A stretch of 21,535 nucleotides of DNA, from positions 1 to 21,535 of IMG/VR virus record IMGVR_UViG_3300025870_000089; one strand, 5' to 3'. Under the pieces are notes generated by a model. That model was not told the origin of the DNA. It was given only the letters and a program-made list of their open reading frames with translations, and searched no databases. Of the stretch, positions 1 to 6,144 are shown one piece after another; the stretch's first letter is position 1; each line of letters starts with the position of its first letter. The DNA comes from a virus. Position numbers and translations under genes: made by a program.

Positions 1-753
1 AATGGTCATGTCTTCATCATCATAATCAATTTTATGAAACATGCGATTTGGATTTTCAACCTTCACCATTTCGCGAGTCTCAGTATCGAATACATGGAAC
101 CCTCTGCTCCCACCATAATCGGACCAAGTCATTTCATATGGAGCACCCAGATATTCTAGGTTCTGGTAGCGAGATGGGTGATGAAAGTGACCAGAGTAAA
201 CATTTTCAAAGCCTTTAAAGAGTCCAACATCAAGACCATGAGAACACACCGAGCCTTTCATCATTTCAAAGCCCTTCATTTCCAAATGAGCCATTACAAC
301 ATCTGCATCAGAATTTGCAATGACATCGAAATTGTATTCAGAATTTTCTTTGCTAATCCACGGCAACATCAGAAACTTGGTAGACCCTAGCTGAAGATGT
401 TGGGCCTTATCTTCATAGAGGTTGAACGATGGGTATTCTGAGAGCAAGAGCTTCATTGAATTTACATCATTCGTGTTTGTATAATAGGTGTCGTGGTTGC
501 CAATCAACGCATGAAAGTCAATATTTCTTTTTGCCAATTCATCGAATAAGAATTCTCTGCCTCGCTTGAGGCTCAAATAATTCACATACTTTCGACGATC
601 GAACGTATCACCAAGATCAAACACAGTGGTAATGCCATGTTCATCTAGGTAAGGGAAGAAAACTTCCAAAAAGAATTTACGCTGAAAGTCAGCAAAGATT
701 CTACTGTCACCACGGGCACCAATGTGAATGTCTGTGACTATTGCAATTTTCAT
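1..753 (-). CDS. 47: gp47-like recombination endonuclease subunit (Mre11/SbcD type), partial
   Basis: This is the nuclease subunit of the phage gp46/gp47 complex, the counterpart of Rad50/Mre11, which processes DNA ends for recombination-dependent replication. The translation starts MKIAIVTDIHIGARGDSR and carries the metallophosphoesterase signatures in order: D8-x-H10, GDTFDRR, GNHDT, and GHFHHP near the window edge. These supply the metal ligands of the di-Mn site. About 251 codons are present and the frame runs off the left edge, so the C-terminus is missing (T4 gp47 is about 340 residues). The ATG overlaps the stop of the upstream DUF2061 gene in an ATGA, so translation is probably coupled. 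The partner gene 46 would be expected just outside the window on the same strand. The family assignment is secure. Confidence 0.95.
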   Translation of the reverse strand, partial: MKIAIVTDIHIGARGDSRIFADFQRKFFLEVFFPYLDEHGITTVFDLGDTFDRRKYVNYLSLKRGREFLFDELAKRNIDFHALIGNHDTYYTNTNDVNSMKLLLSEYPSFNLYEDKAQHLQLGSTKFLMLPWISKENSEYNFDVIANSDADVVMAHLEMKGFEMMKGSVCSHGLDVGLFKGFENVYSGHFHHPSRYQNLEYLGAPYEMTWSDYGGSRGFHVFDTETREMVKVENPNRMFHKIDYDDEDMTI

Positions 754-971
754 TTACGATCCTTTAATCCGAAATCGATATATTTGTACCAGACTCTTTC
801 GTGTCCGTAGTATAATATCATTTTTGTTACCACCTCAAAACCGGCAATCATTCCAGCCCAATCCAACTGACCGGTGATTAACCATGCTAGAAGAAATGTA
901 TCGGTCGTCGCTACTATTCTCCAGGTGAGTGTTTTTGCTAGGTGTCGAGACGCACTTACTGTCTTTTCCAT
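750..971 (-). CDS. DUF2061-type small membrane protein
   Basis: A 73-residue protein whose N-terminal pattern SxSRHLAKTLTWRIVATTDTFLLAW is typical of the DUF2061 family of predicted membrane proteins; the biochemical role is unknown. Two hydrophobic stretches (about residues 17-33 and 39-55) separated by a short loop suggest two membrane passes, with basic residues at both ends. It lies between gene 55 (6-bp gap) and gene 47 (4-bp ATGA overlap), so it is translated within the gp55-gp47 operon. The ribosome-binding site is weak, which fits coupling to gp55. Such proteins are also found in marine bacteria, so acquisition from a host is possible. What it does beside recombination and transcription genes cannot be read from the sequence. 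Confidence 0.75.
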   Translation of the reverse strand: MEKTVSASRHLAKTLTWRIVATTDTFLLAWLITGQLDWAGMIAGFEVVTKMILYYGHERVWYKYIDFGLKDRK

Positions 972-977
972 AGCTGT

Positions 978-1451
978 CTACTTTTTAATTTTGGCTTCGA
1001 AGTCTTTGATGAATTCTGCGATGTATTCGGGTGGGTCACTCAATTGAACTTGAACATCACTGGAATCCATAATCTCAGCCTCGGTCATCATAGCCTGGGA
1101 AGACTTAAACCGAATGTACATTTGCTTCTTTTCTTTTTGAATACGTCTCAAAAATGCGAACCAAATTATCTGGGTAAAATATGCAAAGGGGTTCTGAGAT
1201 TTTTCTGGGTTGAAATTGTGAATGTACTGAATACAGTTCTCAATTCCGTCAGAAATCATATCGTCCTTATATGAGTAGCCAGAGAAGTTTGGTTTGGTAG
1301 CCAAACGCGTTGCAATAAGAAAAATGCACTCGCCGATATACTCTGGAATTTTTGGGTTGGGTTCACCCGATTCTTCAGCATCTTTACAAGCCTGCCCATA
1401 GTTAATCAGAGCCTCTAGTAAACTCTTATTATTCACATAGTTTTTAGCCAT
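978..1451 (-). CDS. 55: gp55-like late-transcription sigma factor
   Basis: The phage-encoded sigma factor that directs host RNA polymerase to late promoters of the TATAAATA type, working with the coactivator gp33 and the sliding clamp. The product is 157 residues and contains the T4-family core NPFAYFTQIIWFAFLRRIQKEKKQ (about residues 88-111), corresponding to the sigma region 2 helix that binds the core enzyme and the -10 element. The ATG at 1451 is chosen because GGAGG stands 5 bases before it; an in-frame TTG 12 bases upstream would contain this Shine-Dalgarno and is unlikely. A sigma70-type promoter lies 36 bp upstream. It is the first gene of the gp55-DUF2061-gp47 unit. The boxes it would recognise are present at 3054 and 15009-15022. 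Confidence 0.95.
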   Translation of the reverse strand: MAKNYVNNKSLLEALINYGQACKDAEESGEPNPKIPEYIGECIFLIATRLATKPNFSGYSYKDDMISDGIENCIQYIHNFNPEKSQNPFAYFTQIIWFAFLRRIQKEKKQMYIRFKSSQAMMTEAEIMDSSDVQVQLSDPPEYIAEFIKDFEAKIKK

Positions 1452-1486
1452 TACAACCTCCAAACAAATATTAAATTAAGAGTGCC

Positions 1487-1515
1487 ATTTTATACCATTT
1501 CTGGTTAAAAGTCAA
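1487..1515 (-). promoter_or_regulatory. Sigma70-type promoter for the gp55 operon
   Basis: On the minus strand TTGACT (1515-1510), a 17-bp spacer and TAAAAT (1492-1487). The predicted start near 1480 leaves a leader of about 29 nt containing GGAGG before the gp55 ATG. This is the only gap of any size in this part of the strand. Confidence 0.7.
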
Positions 1516-1527
1516 CCATTAATTGTG

Positions 1528-3021
1528 TTATATGTCGATTGTGTAGATTTTGAACTTGAATTGTTCGCTAGAATAGATGTCGATACGTTGTCTAAAATGC
1601 TTTAACGTGTAATTCTCAAATGAACCCACACTCAAATCGTCGGTGATATCATACAAGGTTGCCTTGTCTGATCCATTACCTTTTCGTAGTGTTCTACCAA
1701 TACTCTGCAGAACCTTGATTTCTGATTTACTGCTCGATGCAAAGATTACGTTATCAAGCCGACGCAAATTAACCCCAGTAGAAAATACTCCATAAGAGGC
1801 CAAAATGTCGTGTTTTTTATCAGGGTCATTTTCAACCAGATGTCGAATTCTTTCACGTTCGTCTCCTTTTGTCTTACCATAAATGAAATGTAATTCTCTG
1901 CCTTCCTTTCTTAAAAGAGGCTCAAGAATCTTACCATGTTTTTCAACAAGATCAAACAGAATTAAGTTATTCTGACCTTCCAGACTGTGTACAAGATTGC
2001 GTATAAAATTATTACGTCTTTCGTGATTAACTATAAACTCTCTTTCAGCCGGATACTTTCGACTGTTGTCTTTAATCTTTCTCAAAGCATCTTTGAATTG
2101 TTTTCTGCCATCATTCGAGTGAGATAACACGATTGCCTTAACCTCGAAATCTGCGACAGTACCTTCTGCCATGAGATCCTTAGTAGCGACATATCTTTTC
2201 ACCTCACCAAAACAACCCTCTAATACCATCTGGTGAGTTTTACTTTCAGCCGTTTTAAGTGTGCCAGTAAACCCATGTCGATACTCACAATCGGTTAACT
2301 TTTCCATAATTGTGGTGAGAGATTTTGCTTGGAATGTGTGAGCCTCGTCACCCAATACTACCCTGAATTGGTCGAACCAGGCTTTTGGTTGTTTTACAAT
2401 TGATTGCCAGGTACTGATTACAATGGGTGATTTTGTATTCTTATCAATACCGCCTTGTATACGATAGATAAGACTCTCGTCACAGCCATAGTCCATAAAG
2501 TCACCAGCCATCTGATGTACCAAAGAAATGGTGGGCACGATAATTAAGGTACGATGACCAAATGTCTGATAATAGTGTTGCTGTATCAGATAGATTATTA
2601 AAGACTTACCAGATGATGTCGGTGATAAAGATAGAGATCTGCGTTTACGCAATGCGTTAAGTACATATTGTGCTTGATAATCTCTCGGTACAAACTTACA
2701 GTTGATTTCTTTAGCGAGCTCAGAAACATAATCTTCCTCAAAGTCCTCATCTAGCCCAATCTCGTCGGGCACATTTAAATGATAATCTCTCGCCTCACAA
2801 AATTCTTTGAGTTTTGGAAAGAGCCCAACGAAAAGAGTAGGTCGCATTGGTTGATACAAACGAATCGTACCATCCCATACACGTGCTTTTACCTTTGGAT
2901 TAAATTGCCACCCATCTGGTTTGAATGAGAAATATTCAGAGATTTCTTGTCGAATACCAGGATCAGCCGTAACTTTCATGTGAACCGAGTTGATATATTC
3001 GACGTTGACCACGTCACCCAT
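1528..3021 (-). CDS. uvsW: UvsW-like RNA-DNA and recombination helicase
   Basis: A superfamily 2 helicase of 497 residues (T4 UvsW is 503) that unwinds branched DNA and R-loops and, in T4, helps switch replication from origin to recombination-dependent initiation. Motifs in order: an N-terminal domain with the T4-like DGWQFNPKVKARVWDGTIRL (36-55); Walker A SPTSSGKS (133-140); DEAH (225-228; the T4 sequence has DECH); FTGTL motif III (251-255); ASYGVFSTGVNL (408-419); and motif VI QSIGRTLRKG (439-448). The start ATG has a poor Shine-Dalgarno, with AAAGG 13 bases upstream. It follows uvsY and a small membrane gene, an order also seen in T4, where small genes lie between uvsY and uvsW. A late box lies 33 bp upstream, in keeping with the late expression known for T4 uvsW. 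Confidence 0.96.
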   Translation of the reverse strand: MGDVVNVEYINSVHMKVTADPGIRQEISEYFSFKPDGWQFNPKVKARVWDGTIRLYQPMRPTLFVGLFPKLKEFCEARDYHLNVPDEIGLDEDFEEDYVSELAKEINCKFVPRDYQAQYVLNALRKRRSLSLSPTSSGKSLIIYLIQQHYYQTFGHRTLIIVPTISLVHQMAGDFMDYGCDESLIYRIQGGIDKNTKSPIVISTWQSIVKQPKAWFDQFRVVLGDEAHTFQAKSLTTIMEKLTDCEYRHGFTGTLKTAESKTHQMVLEGCFGEVKRYVATKDLMAEGTVADFEVKAIVLSHSNDGRKQFKDALRKIKDNSRKYPAEREFIVNHERRNNFIRNLVHSLEGQNNLILFDLVEKHGKILEPLLRKEGRELHFIYGKTKGDERERIRHLVENDPDKKHDILASYGVFSTGVNLRRLDNVIFASSSKSEIKVLQSIGRTLRKGNGSDKATLYDITDDLSVGSFENYTLKHFRQRIDIYSSEQFKFKIYTIDI

Positions 3022-3052
3022 GATTTAGATAAACCTTTCATTGCCGTTTTAC

Positions 3053-3277
3053 CTATTTATATTTCTTTGAGAAATAGGAACGGAGCAGAAAGATTCGTAC
3101 ATATGCTATTAGGGTAAACCCAATGGTGGTCATAATGCTAATTTTCACGGGGTCGAGAATCTGCCAAAGTTCTATAAAGGTATACAGCATTAAAAGATTC
3201 AGTGGGTAGTTAATGATAATGCCGGTAGCTACTTGTGTCAATGTCTCCTTGTGCAATCGTTTGGTTTCTAATTTCAT
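3053..3277 (-). CDS. Small two-helix membrane protein between uvsY and uvsW
   Basis: A 74-residue protein with a basic N-terminus (KLETKRLHKETLT), two hydrophobic segments (about residues 16-38 and 47-64) and a basic end RSYFSKKYK, so probably two membrane passes with both ends cytoplasmic. I do not assign a characterised family; it resembles short phage membrane proteins annotated only as hypothetical. It starts in a TAATG junction with the stop of uvsY, so it is translationally coupled. Its last codons contain the TATAAATA box that precedes uvsW. Its position matches that of the uvsY.-1/-2 small genes of T4, but I see no sequence reason to call it homologous to them. Confidence 0.75.
   Translation of the reverse strand: MKLETKRLHKETLTQVATGIIINYPLNLLMLYTFIELWQILDPVKISIMTTIGFTLIAYVRIFLLRSYFSKKYK
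3054..3061 (-). promoter_or_regulatory. T4-type late promoter box before uvsW
   Basis: A perfect TATAAATA on the minus strand, overlapping the stop codon of the preceding small membrane gene. It would start a transcript near 3048, about 27 nt before the uvsW ATG. This fits late transcription by gp55/gp33 polymerase. Confidence 0.65.
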
Positions 3278-3714
3278 TAATAGTCACCAGACTGGAATTT
3301 CATCACATCCAGCATATTCTTAATAATGAAATTACGAGAGTGAATCATTTTAATAATGTCTTCGTAGAAAGAGGCCCGAGCTGTATGATAATCAATTTTG
3401 AGGCTGTGGTTAATAATGTCTTTATCAGCCTGAATGTATTTGTCGAGATCGTTGCGAAGAACCTTTTTCTGGTAAGGTCTCCAGCCACGTTCTCTCAGAT
3501 CCTCTTCAGCCATAGAACCATCATAGTATTCTCTCTTATCATGCTCAAGCTCTTTGTATTCAGCCTTAAGCTTCTTAATGCGCAACACTTCCTTGAAATA
3601 CATGTTATAATATTTGCTGTGCAATTTGGGAATCTTACGACTCTCTGAAACCAAATCAGTTTCATCAATGGGTGCATCTTGTGACCACATTTCACTTATA
3701 TCTTCAGTACTCAT
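3277..3714 (-). CDS. uvsY: UvsY-like recombination mediator
   Basis: The mediator that loads the UvsX recombinase onto gp32-coated single-stranded DNA. The product is 145 residues (T4 UvsY is 137), charged, without cysteine and largely helical. Landmarks shared with T4 UvsY are the YYDGSM segment (T4 YYSGRG), the stretch VLRNDLDKYIQADKDI (T4 has a LSADKDVLKV segment here) and the C-terminal IHSRNFIIKNMLDVMKFQSG (T4 IKSRGFAIKHIQDMRAFEAG). AGGAG lies 6 bases before the ATG and overlaps the region of the upstream oxygenase stop. The stop shares a base with the next start (TAATG). Its partners gp32, UvsX and gp41 are encoded on the other strand at the right end of the window. Confidence 0.9.
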   Translation of the reverse strand: MSTEDISEMWSQDAPIDETDLVSESRKIPKLHSKYYNMYFKEVLRIKKLKAEYKELEHDKREYYDGSMAEEDLRERGWRPYQKKVLRNDLDKYIQADKDIINHSLKIDYHTARASFYEDIIKMIHSRNFIIKNMLDVMKFQSGDY

Positions 3715-3723
3715 ACTATACTC

Positions 3724-4257
3724 CTAGTGCCAATCTTTATCCAGTTGCCGGTGGGGTCCATAAATCCACGTGATCAGTGAATATCGAACGCCTTCAGTAA
3801 CTGGTGTCACCCTATGACTTATATTAGATGGAAATAACATCACAGAACCTAGATGTGAAAATGGCTCTGTGCTACATTTTTTAACCTGCAACTGACCACC
3901 TTCGTAGGTATCTGGCTCGGATAGTTGAACCACCAAGGTCAATTTTCTTTGGGGATCACCCTCCAGTATATCAGAGTGCCAGACAAATTTCCCACCTGGT
4001 CTGTATCGCAGAAGAACCACTTCGCCGGTGTGGGTAATATCCATACCATCGTTGTGTTCTTGAGCTAATTCAAACAGCGTATCCCTTAACGACTGATCAT
4101 CAACATCGTAACAATCAACTTGACGTGCATCGGGCATATATCGAGTAGGCTGACCAGGTTCAACTTGGACATGCCCTTTATAGTAACTCTCAGGCAAGGT
4201 CAAAATTTTGTTGACGAAATCTTCATCAAAGTGTTTATAAAGAATCACAGGTTTCAT
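3724..4257 (-). CDS. 2-oxoglutarate/Fe(II)-dependent oxygenase, prolyl-4-hydroxylase type
   Basis: A 177-residue double-stranded beta-helix dioxygenase that would hydroxylate a protein or small-molecule substrate using Fe(II), O2 and 2-oxoglutarate. The iron ligands are visible as H94-x-D96 (WHSD) and the distal H148 (NISHRV). R158 in GVRYSLITWIYGP is the expected 2-oxoglutarate carboxylate ligand. GGQLQ and MLFPSNISHRVTPVTEG are typical of the family. Such enzymes are common in marine T4-like phages, with unknown substrates. A consensus promoter lies directly upstream and predicts a 5' leader of only about 3 nt with no Shine-Dalgarno, so the mRNA may be nearly leaderless. It is the first gene of the unit leading to uvsY and uvsW. 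Confidence 0.92.
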   Translation of the reverse strand: MKPVILYKHFDEDFVNKILTLPESYYKGHVQVEPGQPTRYMPDARQVDCYDVDDQSLRDTLFELAQEHNDGMDITHTGEVVLLRYRPGGKFVWHSDILEGDPQRKLTLVVQLSEPDTYEGGQLQVKKCSTEPFSHLGSVMLFPSNISHRVTPVTEGVRYSLITWIYGPHRQLDKDWH

Positions 4258-4266
4258 AATAAAAGG

Positions 4267-4295
4267 ATTATATCAGGTTTGAAGCTGTTTGTCAA
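4267..4295 (-). promoter_or_regulatory. Consensus sigma70 promoter with extended -10, before the oxygenase gene
   Basis: On the minus strand TTGACA (4295-4290), a 17-bp spacer ending in TGA, and TATAAT (4272-4267). The -35 hexamer contains the TGA stop of the preceding tail-tube-like gene. The predicted start is about A4260, three bases before the ATG at 4257. Confidence 0.85.
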
Positions 4296-4783
4296 CCAGA
4301 AATTGAATTGACCTTAAAATCATCATACCTAAATGTCACAGTGGCCTTGGGATATGTAATATCGGCCTGTGTGATATCGAGGTCAATAGAGCTCATACCT
4401 GTGGGAAAGGCATTGGTGAAGACAAATTCTTTATTGGGGTTTTTATGGCTATTCTGAATCAATACACGAATGTCACTTACCAAACCGGCCGATGAAGCCT
4501 TGACAGCCTTGAATTGGTCTGTCGAGTCTGGTGTACCAAGGCCTTCCATCCAACCCAAAACCTCGAGATAATTTTGCATATCTTCATCAATGACAAAGCT
4601 CAGATCCAGATCACCATATGACAATCGATCACCTGTGGCGTATAGTGCCTTCAGTGGGTTTGCTACCTCAACTGGAGAGGATGAGATATCTGGTATTGTA
4701 AGAGTCTGGGTGAAGAACTCTACGTTCGGCAATCGCTCAATTGATATTGTAAATGAGGCCGGTGATAAGTAATTAGTAATCAT
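4292..4783 (-). CDS. gp19-like tail-tube-fold structural protein
   Basis: A 163-residue protein, the same length as the T4 tail tube protein gp19, which polymerises into the inner tail tube. The pattern runs SFTISIERLPNVEFFTQTLTIPD at the N-terminus, then PLKALYATGDRLSYGDLDLSFVIDEDMQNY, and near the end FVFTNAFPTGMSSIDLDIT followed by YPKATVTFRYDDFKV. This alternation of beta strands and the F-PT---I-LD motif resembles gp19 (GLWPTNVGELQLDWD) and its baseplate paralogues. It could be a paralogue such as a tube-initiating protein rather than the main tube subunit. It starts in an ATGA overlap with the topoisomerase medium subunit, an unexpected neighbour for a structural gene. An internal TATAAATA in gene 52 could provide late expression. 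Confidence 0.65.
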   Translation of the reverse strand: MITNYLSPASFTISIERLPNVEFFTQTLTIPDISSSPVEVANPLKALYATGDRLSYGDLDLSFVIDEDMQNYLEVLGWMEGLGTPDSTDQFKAVKASSAGLVSDIRVLIQNSHKNPNKEFVFTNAFPTGMSSIDLDITQADITYPKATVTFRYDDFKVNSISG

Positions 4784-6144
4784 TTTTGATTCCGTAATTC
4801 GTCTAAGTCAGAAATAAACTGATTCTTTGGAGTCTCTCTACTCCAGAATTTGTAGTCCTTTTGAGCCTGACCAATTTCTTTCTTGAGTTCTTTGACCATC
4901 TCGTCAGTTAGGCTCATGATATTTATACGTAGCAGGCGATCGACCTGATCCTTCGTCGCATCAGTGACATCAAGAATTTGTTTTGCCACTTCAGCCTTCT
5001 TTTTGTTCTTAAAGATAATTTTATCATCAAGTACAGCCTGAATAAATTGCATCTTTACGTTTAACCAGCCACCGAGTTCTCGAGCACGTTCTTGTTCAAG
5101 CTCAATTCTCTTTTGAAGAACACCCAACCGATAATCGCAGAAGTCTTTGATCAGTTCTCTTGCGTCATCATATTCACGAAGACGACCATTGAAATCAATT
5201 ACAGTCAGATTCTCAACGAATGATTTGCTCAGTTTGAATTTAGAAACAATCTTTGCGTCATTCCATTTGGCAGAGGTGACCTGTTTTAATTTCACTTCAA
5301 AGCGAAAACCATTCTTGTCACAGAGATCGTCATAACTAACAATGTCACCTTCTTCCTCAAGCTTGTCGAGAACCTTGACGTAGCCCTCTCGGTCGAAACC
5401 ATAAGGGACCTCAGTGATTGTCATCATGGTCTTTGACGTCTTCTCGTAAGTGCCGGATGCAATCCACTTGTTGGGTGACTCGGGGTCAGCCTTCACATCA
5501 CCCGAGAACTCTGGAAATTTGATTTTGGGCTGTCGTGATACCTTGCCCTTGGTAATGTACTCTTCGCACTTACGCAGAAGATCAGCAGGATCCCGAGGTA
5601 AGATGTTTGTAGCAAATCCAGTAGCAATACCTTTTGTCCCATTTGCCAAGACCAGTGGGATCGTGGGTAGATAGAACGCAGGGGGTTCGTGTTCAGGATC
5701 TTCATGCTTTGGTGACAATGCAAGGTCAGTCACATAACGATCAAAGTTCTCGTGGAGTCGAGTATAGACATATCGAGCAGCACCAGCCTCCTGTACCAGT
5801 CGCGTACCAAACGAACCTCGGCCTTCAATGAGACAGATGTTGTTATTCCAATTTGCTGCCATCAATTGACCGGCACCGGCTGCCGATGTCTCACCATGGT
5901 TATAGCCGTAATCAGAAATGATACCAGACACAGCCGAGACCTTCTTGTAATCTCGTTTGGAGTTGAGAATTGATGAGTAGAGATAGAACCTTTGCACAGG
6001 TTTCATCCCATCAATCATGTTGGGTATTGCTCGAGCCTCTACAGTATATTTTGCAAAGGACAACCATTCATTCTTGGCAACTGCCGAGATTGGATAATCA
6101 TAAGTCACTGACGAATCACTTGTAAATGTAGTCAAATCAACCAT
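4780..6144 (-). CDS. 52: Type II topoisomerase medium subunit (gp52-like)
   Basis: The DNA cleavage and religation subunit (GyrA/ParC-like) of the phage topoisomerase, 454 residues against 442 in T4. DGMKPVQRFYLYS (about 45-57) is the typical start of the breakage-reunion domain, and EAGAARYVYTRL (119-130) holds the catalytic R124-Y125, whose tyrosine forms the covalent DNA link. LANGTKGIATGFATNI is also characteristic. The start at 6144 is preferred over an in-frame TTG at 6183 because AAAGGAG lies about 10 bases before this ATG and the protein then begins like other family members. It overlaps the large-subunit stop by 8 bases. The C-terminal half is helical and charged, and the stop overlaps the next start (ATGA). 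Confidence 0.95.
   Translation of the reverse strand: MVDLTTFTSDSSVTYDYPISAVAKNEWLSFAKYTVEARAIPNMIDGMKPVQRFYLYSSILNSKRDYKKVSAVSGIISDYGYNHGETSAAGAGQLMAANWNNNICLIEGRGSFGTRLVQEAGAARYVYTRLHENFDRYVTDLALSPKHEDPEHEPPAFYLPTIPLVLANGTKGIATGFATNILPRDPADLLRKCEEYITKGKVSRQPKIKFPEFSGDVKADPESPNKWIASGTYEKTSKTMMTITEVPYGFDREGYVKVLDKLEEEGDIVSYDDLCDKNGFRFEVKLKQVTSAKWNDAKIVSKFKLSKSFVENLTVIDFNGRLREYDDARELIKDFCDYRLGVLQKRIELEQERARELGGWLNVKMQFIQAVLDDKIIFKNKKKAEVAKQILDVTDATKDQVDRLLRINIMSLTDEMVKELKKEIGQAQKDYKFWSRETPKNQFISDLDELRNQK
4920..4927 (-). promoter_or_regulatory. Possible internal late promoter in gene 52
   Basis: A perfect TATAAATA on the minus strand within the coding region for RINIMS of the topoisomerase medium subunit. 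A transcript from about 4914 would reach the tail-tube-like gene at 4783. The box also encodes protein, so chance is a real alternative. Confidence 0.35.

Noticed and set aside
978-1463. Longer gp55 from a TTG at 1463
   Set aside because: The GGAGG ribosome-binding site lies within the added part, directly before an ATG at 1451.
3213-3241. TTGACA-17-TATCAT on the minus strand inside the small membrane gene
   Set aside because: The -10 is weaker, there is no TGA before it, and it lies in the middle of coding sequence; left as chance.
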